Part shown: positions 30,014 through 38,745 of the stretch, in pieces
Layout: each line of letters begins with the position of its first letter
Numbering within the stretch: the first letter of the stretch is position 1
Assembly (NCBI RefSeq): GCF_017569205.1
Contig: NZ_CP071870.1
Coordinates: 3,224,001-3,288,000 of the forward strand
Direction: 5' to 3'
Origin: Propioniciclava sp. MC1595
Lineage (GTDB): Bacteria; Actinomycetota; Actinomycetes; Propionibacteriales; Propionibacteriaceae
DNA: 64,000 nucleotides
Program-made: the position numbers and the translations under genes
The notes under the pieces: model-generated
The model's input: the letters and a program-made list of their open reading frames with translations, nothing else
Databases searched by the model: none
What the model was told of the DNA's origin: nothing

Positions 30014-31333
30014 TCAGTGGCCTCGACGCCGCACCACCGTGAGCGCGCTGGCCGCCGCCCACGCGACGAGCGCCAGCAGTCCGATGTTGCGCAGGGTGAG
30101 GAACAGCAGTGCCCGGTCGGTCAGCGGGCTCCGCTGGAGGAGGTGGTCGTAGTACACGGGGTACACGGCGGTCGTCAGGGTGCACAGGCCCAGCCCGAGG
30201 GCGAAGGTGACCAGCGATGGACCCAGCGGCGGGGCGTCCGGGCCGCCGCGGAACGCGAACCCGACCAGCACCGCCAAGGGTGCGGCGAGCCAGACCAGGT
30301 ACTGGGGGCTGAGCGCGCGCGAGGTGACCACGAACGTGCCGACGAGCACGAGCGCGAGCCAGGCGATCGTCCGCGGGTCGGCCCCGCGCCAGAACCACCA
30401 TGCGAGCAGGGCCACGCACGCTACGGCCCCGACGAGCGCGGCGACCTGGGCGACCCCGATCCAGCCGGCGACCGACGGGCCGACCAGCTCGTAGGCCTTG
30501 AACGTCGAGTACCAGACCCGGTACGCCGGGTCGTCGGCCCAAGCCTGCATCGGCAGCGTCGCCGGGACGGCCTCGATCTGCAGCCCCCGGTCGCGCTGGT
30601 AGGCCAGCGGGCTGAGCAGGCGGTCCCACCCCGCGACGGCGAGGCTGACCGCGACGAGCGCGATGCCGGTGGCGGCCAGGCCGAGCGCGGGTGCCGCGAC
30701 ACTCACCCTCCTGACACGGGAACGGGCTCCGGAGGTGTCTCGCGCGTCAGGAAGGTGAGTGTCGCGGCGGCCCAGCGTGAGCGGGAACAGCACGATCGGC
30801 CACACCTTCAGGCCCGTGCCCAGGCCCACCAGGACGGACGCCGCCACGCGTCGGCCCTCCATGGCCAGCAGGACCGCCGCCCCGGCCACCACCGCGGGGA
30901 GGAGGTCGAAGCGGAGCAGCACGAGCGGCCCGAGGGCGGACGTGAGGCCCACCCAGGCGAGCACGGCGACGGGGCCGAGCCGGCGTCCGAGGAGGAGGGC
31001 GAAGGCGGCGTCGGCCAGGGCGGTCATCACGACCACCGCCTGGCGGTAGGCCTCGTAGTCGGTGGCGCCCAGTTCCCAGGGCAGGAGCAGGAGCAGCGCC
31101 GCGGGGGTCGGGTACTCGAGCAGGACGCCGGCCACCCCGCCGCCCGTGCGGGCGAGCTCCTGGGCGGTGAGGAAGTAGTAGTAGGTGTCGCCGTACTGGG
31201 CCGGGACCACGACCCAGGCCCACACCGACAGCAGCTTCGCCGCCCCCCACACCACCACGAGGGTGAGCACGAGCGCGGCCGCGGCGGGCGCGTCGGCGCC
31301 CCAGCGCGGACGGCGGTCGGCGACCAGCGTCAC
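30014..31333 (-). CDS. GT87-family (DUF2029) polyprenyl-linked glycosyltransferase-like membrane protein
   Basis: 439 residues with about ten hydrophobic segments. The early loop YGDTYYYFLTAQELARTG and FDLLPAV fit the GT87 mannosyltransferase group of actinobacteria, which act on lipid-linked sugars at the outer membrane face. The loop GRRDTHLPDARDTSGARSR is unusually charged. The GTG start overlaps the stop of the upstream small gene (GTGA). Confidence 0.68.
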   Translation of the reverse strand: MTLVADRRPRWGADAPAAAALVLTLVVVWGAAKLLSVWAWVVVPAQYGDTYYYFLTAQELARTGGGVAGVLLEYPTPAALLLLLPWELGATDYEAYRQAVVVMTALADAAFALLLGRRLGPVAVLAWVGLTSALGPLVLLRFDLLPAVVAGAAVLLAMEGRRVAASVLVGLGTGLKVWPIVLFPLTLGRRDTHLPDARDTSGARSRVRRVSVAAPALGLAATGIALVAVSLAVAGWDRLLSPLAYQRDRGLQIEAVPATLPMQAWADDPAYRVWYSTFKAYELVGPSVAGWIGVAQVAALVGAVACVALLAWWFWRGADPRTIAWLALVLVGTFVVTSRALSPQYLVWLAAPLAVLVGFAFRGGPDAPPLGPSLVTFALGLGLCTLTTAVYPVYYDHLLQRSPLTDRALLFLTLRNIGLLALVAWAAASALTVVRRRGH

Positions 31334-31728
31334 TCCTTGCCGACCATCCCGAAGTCGGTGCCCTCGTAGCCGTCGGGGCGGTCGTCCCAGCCGGTGGGGT
31401 CGAAGGCGCGGCGGCCGCGGCCGAGGGCGTCCCGATCGAGGACCTCGGGCCCGGGGCCGAACGAGGGGGTCGAGGGGGCGGCCTGCTGCTGCGGGGGCAG
31501 CCACGGGGCGGGCGGCGGCTCGGGCGTGTTCGCGAGCATCGCCTCCTCCCACGGGTCGCGCTCGGGTTCGACGGCCGGGCGGGGCGGGGCCGGCGGCGTC
31601 CGGTCGGGGGTGGACGGCGGGTGCAGCTGGGTGTTGCGGCGGGTCGACACCAAGACGAGAACGACGAGCACCGCGAGAGCGATGAGCAGGCCGACCCCGA
31701 AGATCAGCAACAACGTGGGAGCAGCCAT
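31330..31728 (-). CDS. Single-span membrane protein with Pro-rich tail, unknown
   Basis: 132 residues: an N-terminal membrane span (LLLIFGVGLLIALAVLVVLVLV) followed by a cytoplasmic or extended Pro-rich region and an acidic end (DGYEGTDFGMVGKE). Translationally coupled to the GT87 gene, so it may be an accessory subunit. No family recognised. Confidence 0.62.
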   Translation of the reverse strand: MAAPTLLLIFGVGLLIALAVLVVLVLVSTRRNTQLHPPSTPDRTPPAPPRPAVEPERDPWEEAMLANTPEPPPAPWLPPQQQAAPSTPSFGPGPEVLDRDALGRGRRAFDPTGWDDRPDGYEGTDFGMVGKE

Positions 31729-31780
31729 GTGCGACGTTCCTTTCCGATTGGCCCCAGCCTACCGACCGCCGACGGTGTGG

Positions 31781-31811
31781 GCCGGGCGCCCCCGCGGAGG
31801 GTGCGCCCGGC
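31781..31811. terminator. Hairpin terminator after the nuclease remnant
   Basis: GCCGGGCGC pairs with GCGCCCGGC, with extra C/G pairs towards the loop, just past the nuclease stop and before the membrane-protein start. Confidence 0.6.
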
Positions 31812-31836
31812 CCGGGCTCGTGTGTCGGTCAGGGCG

Positions 31837-33288
31837 TCAGTTCTTGCCCTTGCCCTTGGCGTTGCCCCGGTTGCCGGTGTCCAGGCCGACGACGATCGGG
31901 TCGTGGTCGGAGCTGGCGAACGGGTTCGCAGTGTGGAAGTCCACGACGTCGTAGTTGCGTCGGCTGTACTGGAAGGCAATCGACTCGTCCCCGTTGATGT
32001 CCCACACCGCGGCACCGGTGACCAGGCGCTGGGCCGCCTTGTTGGCGAAGACGTGGTCGAGGGACCCGAGACGGCCCGAGAACTGGTAGGACGCTGACGT
32101 CGGCTCATACTCCTTGGCCAGGTTCACATAGCCCTGGGCCTCGATAATCTGCACCGGTGTCTCCTTGCTGTAGGCGTTGAAGTCGCCCATCAGGAAGATC
32201 GCCTCGTCACCGAACATCTCGGACGCCCACGCCGTCAGCTGGCGTGCCTGCGCCTCGCGCGACGGGTTGGCCAGGCCCTGGCCGGTCTGGTCGTCCGCGC
32301 CGGAGCCCTTGCTCTTGAAGTGGTTGGCGATCGCGACGAACGGCTTGCCGGTGTTGCGTGCCTTGAACTTCTGCGCCAGTGGATAGCGGGCGTCGGCGAA
32401 CGCTTCGTCGATGTCGATCAGCGACGGGCCGAGCAGTTGGACGGTCTGCGGGTTGTAGATGAACGCCGTCCGGATGACGTCCTCGTTGGGACCGGTCACC
32501 ACCGGGGAGGGGGCGAACGCCCAACGCGTCCCGCCCGCCGCCTGGTTGAGGGCAGCGACCAGGTCGGCGAGGGCCTTGTCACGCGGCTGGCCGGCGAGAT
32601 AGGTGATGGCGGCGGAGTTCTCGATCTCCATCAGGGCCAGCACGTCGGCGTCCATCGTGTTGATGGCCGAGACGATCTTCTCCTTCTGGTCGGCGAACGC
32701 CTCGGCGCTCCACGCCCCGCGGACCTGGCAGAAGTCGGTGGCCACCTCGTTGCCATCACGGTCGAGGAAGGCCCCGCAGCCGGCCTCGTCCTTGCCGAGG
32801 TCGTCGAAGTAGTTGAGCACGTTGAACGCACCCAGGGTGATGTTGCCGCCCACCTCGGGGACCGTGACCTCGCGGTCGTTCTCGGACGCCACCGGGATGT
32901 CGGGGTCGTCGTGGCCGACGACCTGCCCGGTGGGCTGGTAGTTCCATTGGAAGCGGTAGTCCAGGATCACCGGCTGGCTGAAGGTGACCTGCGACGCCGT
33001 GCGCATCGGCGTGGCGGCCGACAGGTACGGGAGCGGCGAGTCCTCCGCGGGAATGGTGTCGGTGAACCGGGTGTAGTCCCAGGAGGAGCCGTCGTCCAGG
33101 GTGATGTACAACTCCTGGTTCGCGGCCTCGTACGCCGTCGCCGCGGCGCCGGGCTCGACGACCTCGGTGGCCTGGTACAGGGGCTCATCGCCGACGGCGA
33201 GGCCGAGCTGGCCGAAGCGGTTGAGCTGGAAGTTGTTGGTGATCGTGTAGGTGCCCTGCGGGTGCACGAGCATGCCCTCGTAGCGCTC
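31837..33288 (-). pseudogene. 5'-truncated secreted endonuclease/exonuclease/phosphatase-family nuclease (ExeM/NucH-like)
   Basis: The frame encodes the C-terminal part of a large extracellular DNase: linker ERYEGMLVHPQG, the EEP domain starting GAFNVLNYFDD, ADVLALMEIEN, AIANHFKSKG, LMGDFNAYSKETP, LDHVFAN and SSDHDPIVVGL. Family members carry several hundred more N-terminal residues, including the signal peptide. Here similarity stops at a TAG (33289-33291), exactly where the neighbouring transporter remnant begins. The nuclease domain itself looks intact but cannot be secreted as it stands. Confidence 0.8.
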
Positions 33289-33302
33289 CTAACCTCGCCC
33301 CG
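33289..33302. other. Breakpoint joining two 5'-truncated genes
   Basis: The nuclease (minus) and transporter (plus) both lose their 5' ends within about 14 bp here. A deletion between two divergent genes, or an assembly join, would give this picture. No IS end or repeat is visible at the point. Confidence 0.65.
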
Positions 33303-33917
33303 GTGGCGGTGGCGCAGGGCGAGGAGGGCCAGTCCGAGGGCAAGCTGCCGAAGTGGCTCTCCACCACGCCCGGCACCCTGCTCGTCGTCGGCACGGTCGT
33401 CTTCATCTCGATCCAGATCAACAACTTCACCGGCGGCGTCCTCAACACGTTCGTGGTCGCGCTCCTCTTCGGCATCGCCCTGCGGGCCACCGGCATCCTC
33501 AAGCCCGGCATCCTCAACGGCATCGACGCCTACGGTCTGATGATGCTCGCCATCATGATCCTGGTCTTCGGCCCGCTGGCGTCCGTCAAGCCCGCCGACG
33601 TCGCCGAGTTGGCGTTCCCGCTTCTCATCGCCTTCCTCTTCGGGATCGTCGGCATCGCGCTGTTCGCCGGCCTCACCGGCAAGCTGCTGGGCTACAGCGT
33701 CCCGATGTCGATCGCGATCGGGCTCACCTCCCTCTACGGCTTCCCAGGCACGATGATCCTGTCGCAGGAGGCCGCGCGGGGCGCCGGCGAGACTCCGGAA
33801 GAGGTCGCCGCGATCGAGGGCGAGATCCTGCCCAAGATGATCGTCGCGGGCTTCTCGACCGTCACCATCACGTCCGTCATCGTCACCGGCATCATCGCAA
33901 GCCGCATCGGCTCCTGA
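33303..33917 (+). pseudogene. 5'-truncated multi-pass membrane transporter
   Basis: About 200 residues with six hydrophobic segments (TLLVVGTVVFISIQINN; LNTFVVALLFGIALRA; GLMMLAIMILVFGPL; AFPLLIAFLFGIVGIALFAGL; MSIAIGLTSLYGFPGTMIL; TVTITSVIVTGIIASRI). It looks like the second half of a symporter-like protein; I cannot name the family. The GTG at 33303 is only the first start in a frame that runs on into sequence antisense to the nuclease, so the real start is missing. Confidence 0.65.
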
Positions 33918-33955
33918 CGCTGCCTGCCCCACCACGCCCTCGGAAAGGAAACCCC

Positions 33956-34102
33956 ATGCCACTGGCTCCCGTGGAGTACGCGGTGATCGCGTTCGACGGC
34001 ACCAGCGTGACCGGCGAAGTCGCCCCGGCCGAGGTCGCCGAAGCCGCCCTGTCCACCCACCTCTCCCCCACCGATGCACCGACCAGCCAGGAGCCAGCAT
34101 GA
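33956..34102 (+). CDS. Shortened DUF6325-like small protein
   Basis: 48 residues. The start APVEYAVIAFDGTSVTGEVAPA matches the beginning of DUF6325 proteins (about 130-150 residues), but the rest is replaced by a short low-complexity tail. AAAGGA lies 6 nt before the ATG, and the stop overlaps the next start (ATGA). DUF6325 and SHOCT proteins are commonly adjacent in actinobacteria, so the neighbourhood supports the call. It may be a decayed copy that is kept for translational coupling. Confidence 0.55.
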   Translation: MPLAPVEYAVIAFDGTSVTGEVAPAEVAEAALSTHLSPTDAPTSQEPA

Positions 34103-34437
34103 TTCGTCAACGCCGCCGGGGTCCCGGCCTCATCGGGACTGCCGCCCGCACCGCCGTCATCGCCGGCACCGCCACCAAGGTCTCCGGGAATGTCGCCGCC
34201 AAGCAGTCGGCTCAGGCCGAACAGGCCGCCCTGGCCGAGCAGGCGAGGATCCAGCAGGCCGTCGCCCAGCAGGTCGCCGCCACGCAGCCGCCCGCGCCGC
34301 CCGCGCCGGCCACACCGGTCCCGCCGGCGTCCGGGGACGTCCTGGACGGCCTGGAGCGGCTGGCCGCCCTGCACCAGCAGGGCGCGCTGACCGACGTGGA
34401 GTTCTCTGCCGCGAAGGCGAAGCTGCTCGGACTCTGA
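34099..34437 (+). CDS. SHOCT-domain protein
   Basis: 112 residues: a basic/glycine-rich start (RRRGPGLIGTAARTAVIAGTATKVSG), an Ala/Gln helix, a Pro linker and a C-terminal SHOCT motif (DVLDGLERLAALHQQGALTDVEFSAAKAKLLGL region). SHOCT domains are short oligomerisation helices. The start overlaps the DUF6325-like stop. Typical member of actinobacterial general-stress clusters. Confidence 0.78.
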   Translation: MIRQRRRGPGLIGTAARTAVIAGTATKVSGNVAAKQSAQAEQAALAEQARIQQAVAQQVAATQPPAPPAPATPVPPASGDVLDGLERLAALHQQGALTDVEFSAAKAKLLGL

Positions 34438-34449
34438 GCCGAGAGGGCG

Positions 34450-34680
34450 TCAGCCCTTCTTGCGTCGCAGCAGGAGCCCGGTCGCCAAACCGGCCAGGAA
34501 CATGATCGTCAGGGTCGTCCACTGCGGTGCCGTGAACGTGAAGGTCAACAGGTCGACCTGCGCCGGTGCGCGGTTCTGCAGGATGAAGGCGATCGCGAGC
34601 ACCGCGATCACCACGCCCAGCCAGACCCGCGGGTTCGTCGCCAGTCCGCGCCAGAAGTCCCCGCCCTCTTGAGCGCCCAT
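34450..34680 (-). CDS. LapA-like (DUF1049) membrane protein
   Basis: 76 residues, two membrane spans (VWLGVVIAVLAIAFILQNRA and TLTIMFLAGLATGLLLRRKKG), the LapA/DUF1049 pattern in which ILQN..PV is conserved. AGGAGG lies 5 nt before the ATG at 34680. LapA-type proteins help keep envelope integrity. Confidence 0.78.
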   Translation of the reverse strand: MGAQEGGDFWRGLATNPRVWLGVVIAVLAIAFILQNRAPAQVDLLTFTFTAPQWTTLTIMFLAGLATGLLLRRKKG

Positions 34681-34753
34681 GGCTTCCTCCTGTGGTGTGC
34701 TCCGCCCGGAGGCGGATGAGGCCATGATGCCAGCGGACGCCGGCGCGGCGAAT

Positions 34754-34768
34754 CACCCGCACCGGGTG
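34754..34768 (+). promoter_or_regulatory. CACCCG-N3-CGGGTG site before DUF1269-glsA-ATPase
   Basis: CACCCG CAC CGGGTG, perfect arms. A CACGAT -10 box (34792-34797) starts 31 bp after its centre, predicting a transcript from about 34805. Confidence 0.6.
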
Positions 34769-34848
34769 GTGACAGGCCGGGCATCCGTGGACACGATGGA
34801 CACAGACACCCCCGCTCAGACCCGCGGGGCTGGGAAGAGAGGCAACAC

Positions 34849-35331
34849 ATGTCGGAACTCATCATCATCGGTTACGACGACCACCTGCAGGCTGAGAAGG
34901 CGCACGACCGCGTCCTCGAGCTGCAGCGCGACCACATCGTGAAGCTCGCCGGCCTCGCGGTCGTCCGCGTGGACGACGACGGCAAGAAGCACGTCGACAC
35001 CCCGGCCAAGGGCCTCGTGGGGACCGGCGCGGCGTCCGGCGCCCTGTGGGGCATGCTCATCGGGCTGCTCTTCCTCGTGCCCGGCGTCGGCCTGGTCCTG
35101 GGTGGCCTCTGGGGCGCGCTCATGGGCCGCCTGGGCAAGGCGGGCATCGACGACGCGTTCCGCGACCGAGTCGAGGGACTCCTGGAGCCCGGCAAGGCGG
35201 CCGTGGTCGTGCTCGCCACCAAGCTGACCGAGGACAAGTTCGCCGCCAGCATGGGCGAGTTCGGCGGCACCGTGCTGAAGACGTCGCTGTCTGACGAGGA
35301 CGAGAAGGCCCTGGCCGAGGAACTCGCCTGA
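34849..35331 (+). CDS. DUF1269 membrane-associated protein
   Basis: 160 residues. ELIIIGYDDHLQAEKAHDRVLEL starts the DUF1269 domain; a glycine-rich membrane hairpin follows (GLVGTGAASGALWGMLIGLLFLVPGVGLVLGG). Members are general-stress proteins of unknown action. GAAGAGAGG lies before the ATG. First gene of an operon with glutaminase (5-bp gap) and the P-type ATPase-like gene. Confidence 0.82.
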   Translation: MSELIIIGYDDHLQAEKAHDRVLELQRDHIVKLAGLAVVRVDDDGKKHVDTPAKGLVGTGAASGALWGMLIGLLFLVPGVGLVLGGLWGALMGRLGKAGIDDAFRDRVEGLLEPGKAAVVVLATKLTEDKFAASMGEFGGTVLKTSLSDEDEKALAEELA

Positions 35332-35336
35332 GTCCC

Positions 35337-36314
35337 ATGCCAGCCACCGGGTTCGTCTCGACCGGACACCTGCCCGCCGCCGCGTCCGTGGCGGCGGCGG
35401 TGCGGGAGGCCCACGCGCGGTTCCGGGGCACCTCAGACGGCAGCCCGTCGACGGTCTACCCGGCGCTGGGCCGCGCCGACCCGGACGCCTTCGGCATCTG
35501 CCTCGTCGACGTGGACGGGGAGTCCCACGCTGTCGGGGCCGTGGACACGCCCTTCACGATCATGAGCGTCGCGAAGCCGTTCGTCTTCGCGCTCGCCTGC
35601 CGCGCCCGGGGTGCGGAGCGCGTGCGTGAGCTGGTCGGCGTCGACGCGACCGGCCTGCCCTTCAACTCGGTCGCGGCCGTGGAGGGCAGCCCGGACGGCC
35701 GCACCAACCCGATGGTGAACGCGGGGGCGATCCAGACGACGGCCCTCGTCCCGGGCGCGACGCCCGACGAGCGGTGGGCCGCCATCTCCGACGGACTCTC
35801 CGCCTTCGCCGGACGCCCCCTCGAGCTGGACGCCGAAGTGTACGCGTCGGCGTCCGCCACCAACGACGTCAACCGGGCGCTCGCCTGGCTGCTGAACGTC
35901 CGCGGCAGGATGACGGGGGACCCGGACGTGGCGCTCGACCTGTACACGCGGCAGAGCGCCCTGGCGGTGACCGCGCGCGACCTGGCGGTGATGGGGGCCA
36001 CGCTCGCCGACGGAGGGGTGAACCCGCTGACGAAAGAGCAGGTGCTGCCCGCCGAGCTGTGCCACCACGTGCTGGCGGTCATGGTGGTCGCCGGGCTGTA
36101 CGAGAGCTCCGGCGACTGGTTCTACCGCGTCGGGTTGCCCGCCAAGAGCGGCATCGGCGGCGGCATCGTCACCGTGTCCCCCGGCAAGGGCGGCCTCGGC
36201 ACGTACTCCCCACCGCTGGACGCCGCCGGCAACAGCGTCCGCGGGCAGCTCGTGGCACGCCACCTGTCCGCCGGGCTGGGGCTGGACCTGCTGGCGTCCG
36301 CCCCGGCGCCGTGA
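35337..36314 (+). CDS. glsA: Glutaminase A
   Basis: 325 residues of the serine-dependent beta-lactamase-like glutaminase family; converts L-glutamine to glutamate and ammonia. The S-x-x-K pair is Ser77/Lys80 (TIMSVAKPF), with NPMVNAGAI, ASATNDVNRALAWLL, YTRQSALAVTARDLA and the VGLPAKSGIGGGI loop all in place. Released ammonia can buffer acid, as shown for E. coli YbaS, and the stress-type neighbours fit that use. Confidence 0.9.
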   Translation: MPATGFVSTGHLPAAASVAAAVREAHARFRGTSDGSPSTVYPALGRADPDAFGICLVDVDGESHAVGAVDTPFTIMSVAKPFVFALACRARGAERVRELVGVDATGLPFNSVAAVEGSPDGRTNPMVNAGAIQTTALVPGATPDERWAAISDGLSAFAGRPLELDAEVYASASATNDVNRALAWLLNVRGRMTGDPDVALDLYTRQSALAVTARDLAVMGATLADGGVNPLTKEQVLPAELCHHVLAVMVVAGLYESSGDWFYRVGLPAKSGIGGGIVTVSPGKGGLGTYSPPLDAAGNSVRGQLVARHLSAGLGLDLLASAPAP

Positions 36315-36327
36315 CGAGGGGGCTGGC

Positions 36328-38724
36328 ATGGCGGGCACGTTCACCGGCCTGACCGAGTCCGAGGCACGGGTCCGGCTCGCAGCCGGCCAGGACAACACCA
36401 CGAACCTCAAGCCGCTGCGCACCCTGCACCAGGCCCGCCGGGAGAGCATCTTCACGGTGTTCAACCTGAACTTCGTGGGCCTCGCCCTGATCCTGGTGCT
36501 GTTGTCGGAGTGGATCGGCGCGGCCCTGACGATCCTGCTGTTCGCGATCTCGCTGTCGCTGCGCACGCTGCAGGAGTCGCTCGCCGCGAGACGCATCGCG
36601 GCTGTGCGGGACGCCGCGCACGTCCGCGCCACCGTCATCCGCGACGGACGCCCCCGGCTGGTCGACAGCGACCACATCGTGCCCGGGGACCTGCTGGTCG
36701 TCTCCCCGGGCGACCAGTTCCAGGTCGACGGCGTCGTGGCCGCCGGCAGCGTGCTGGTCGACGCCTCAGTCGTCACCGGACGCCGCGGCTGGACCCGCTG
36801 CCAGGCCGGCGACGAGGTGTTCGCGGGCAGCGTCTGCCTGTCGGGCAAGGGCCGCTACGTGGCCACGCGCGTCGGTCCGGACCGGACGATCCACGCGCGC
36901 CTGGCCCAGCGGACGGCGCTGGCGTCGCGACCCACCCCGCTGGAACGCCTCGTGGCGAAGATCCTCACGGCCCTGCTCGTCGTCGTCGTGGTGTACGCGA
37001 CCATCCTCCTGGCCAAGTACTTCCGCCTCGACGTGGGCGAGCCGGGCGACGCCTTCGTGGACGCCGCCCCGGTCATCTTCTCGCTGGCCCCCACCGGCCT
37101 GTACCTCATGATCATCGTCTCCTACGCCATCGGCACCGCCGACCTGGCCCGGATCGGGGCGGTGGTGCAGAGCGCCCGGTCGGTGGAGCTCCTCGCCGAG
37201 TCGACCGTGCTGTGCGTCACCGACGTCGGCCTGCTGTCGGGCACGTCGATGCGCGTCGAGCCGCTGCCGCGGCCCGAGGACGCCGGGGACGAGGCCTGGC
37301 CGGACCCCGCCGAGTTGCACCGCATCCTGGGGGACATAGGGCGCAGCACGTCCCAGAGCACGCCCGTCTCCGCGATCGTCGCCCGGTCGTTCGAGGGCGA
37401 GGGGCGGGCCCTCGTCGTGGAGGCACCCCACCTGGCCACCCTTGGCTGGACGGGCCTGGCCTTCGACGACCCCGACGACCCCCACCTGTACGTGATCGGC
37501 GAGCCCCGCGTCTTCGGCGTCCCGTCGGCCGCCGACGAGGCGCTGGTCCTGGCGCGGGGTCCAGTCGACGCCCCCCTCGCGGACGCCGACGGCCGACCTC
37601 ACCTGCCCGCCGGGCTCGTGCCGCTCTGCGTGGTCGAACGCCGCCGCCACCTCCACCCGGACGCCCCGGCCGTGGTGCGCGACTTCGTGGCCTCCGGCGT
37701 CCGGCTCAAGGTGTTCTCCACCGAGGATCCCGACGCGGTGCTCGTCACGCTGCGCGAGGCCGGGCTCACGGCGTCCGACGAGCGTGACCTGCTGCCCGGC
37801 GGCGGGCTCTCCCGCTCCGGGCTCGAGGCTATCCCGCGCGAGCAGTGGGCGGCCGCCGCGCGCGACCACCGCCTCTTCGGCGGGCTGACCCCCGACCAGG
37901 TGGGCGAACTCGTGGCCCTGCTGCGCGCCGGCGGTGACCGCGTGACCGTGGTGGGTGACGGCCTGAGCGACCTGCCCGCGATGCAGGAGGCCCACCTGTC
38001 GGTGGCCCAGCAGGCGAGCTCGCAGGCCGCGCTGGGCCTGGCCGACATCGTGCTGCTGAACGACTCCCCCGGCGTGCTGCTGTCGGTGCTCCACCGCGGT
38101 CAGGCGATCGTGCGCGGCCTGCTCGACGTGATGAAGCTCAACCTCTCCATGGTGGTCTGCTCGGCGTTGCTGATCGGGTTCGTGCGCCTGTTCGGCGTGG
38201 GGTTCCCCTATGTGGCGGGGCAGGGGTCGATCATCTCGATCCTCGCGGTCACGATCCCGTCGGTGCTGCTGCCGCTGTGGGCGCGACCGGGGCCGGTCTC
38301 GAGCCGGCGGTACCCGCTGGTCCTGGCCCGGTTCGTCGTCCCGGCGGGGGTGCTGCTCAGCCTGGCCACGTTCGGCGTCTACCTCGTGTTCGTGTCACGC
38401 ACGTCCGACGTGCGGCTGGCCCAACTCGCCGTCACCTACACGCTGCTCTACGCGGGGCTGGCGTTGTCGGTGCTGGTCCAGCCGCCGCGGCTCCGCCGCC
38501 CCGTGCGGGCCGGCGCCGCCCCGGCCCGCGACTGGCGGGCCACCGTGCTGGCGGCGACCCTGGCGCTGGTGGGCACGCTGGTGCCCCTGGTGCCGCTTGC
38601 CCGCCGCCAGTACCGGATCGACTTCCTGCCGCACCCGACCGACTACCTCATCGTGCTCGGGGCGGTCGCCGGCTGGGCGCTCGTGCTGCACCTCGTCTGG
38701 CGTGCCTTCCCGCGCGTCGATTGA
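36328..38724 (+). CDS. P-type ATPase-like protein (CtpE scaffold) with degenerate catalytic motifs
   Basis: 798 residues, the length and layout of mycobacterial CtpE (Ca2+-type P-ATPase): actuator domain, M4 region, P and N domains, and at least eight membrane spans. The catalytic signatures are broken. TGES of the actuator is TGRRG (150-154). The phosphorylation motif DKTGTLT is DVGLLSG (Asp299 kept; Lys, Thr and Gly lost). PEGL of M4 is PTGL. GDGxND is GDGLSD near residue 543. The frame is intact and reads well, so this is probably a maintained pseudo-ATPase with a regulatory or binding role rather than an ion pump. Confidence 0.8.
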   Translation: MAGTFTGLTESEARVRLAAGQDNTTNLKPLRTLHQARRESIFTVFNLNFVGLALILVLLSEWIGAALTILLFAISLSLRTLQESLAARRIAAVRDAAHVRATVIRDGRPRLVDSDHIVPGDLLVVSPGDQFQVDGVVAAGSVLVDASVVTGRRGWTRCQAGDEVFAGSVCLSGKGRYVATRVGPDRTIHARLAQRTALASRPTPLERLVAKILTALLVVVVVYATILLAKYFRLDVGEPGDAFVDAAPVIFSLAPTGLYLMIIVSYAIGTADLARIGAVVQSARSVELLAESTVLCVTDVGLLSGTSMRVEPLPRPEDAGDEAWPDPAELHRILGDIGRSTSQSTPVSAIVARSFEGEGRALVVEAPHLATLGWTGLAFDDPDDPHLYVIGEPRVFGVPSAADEALVLARGPVDAPLADADGRPHLPAGLVPLCVVERRRHLHPDAPAVVRDFVASGVRLKVFSTEDPDAVLVTLREAGLTASDERDLLPGGGLSRSGLEAIPREQWAAAARDHRLFGGLTPDQVGELVALLRAGGDRVTVVGDGLSDLPAMQEAHLSVAQQASSQAALGLADIVLLNDSPGVLLSVLHRGQAIVRGLLDVMKLNLSMVVCSALLIGFVRLFGVGFPYVAGQGSIISILAVTIPSVLLPLWARPGPVSSRRYPLVLARFVVPAGVLLSLATFGVYLVFVSRTSDVRLAQLAVTYTLLYAGLALSVLVQPPRLRRPVRAGAAPARDWRATVLAATLALVGTLVPLVPLARRQYRIDFLPHPTDYLIVLGAVAGWALVLHLVWRAFPRVD

Positions 38725-38745
38725 CCCCGCTTCAGCAGCGCCGCC

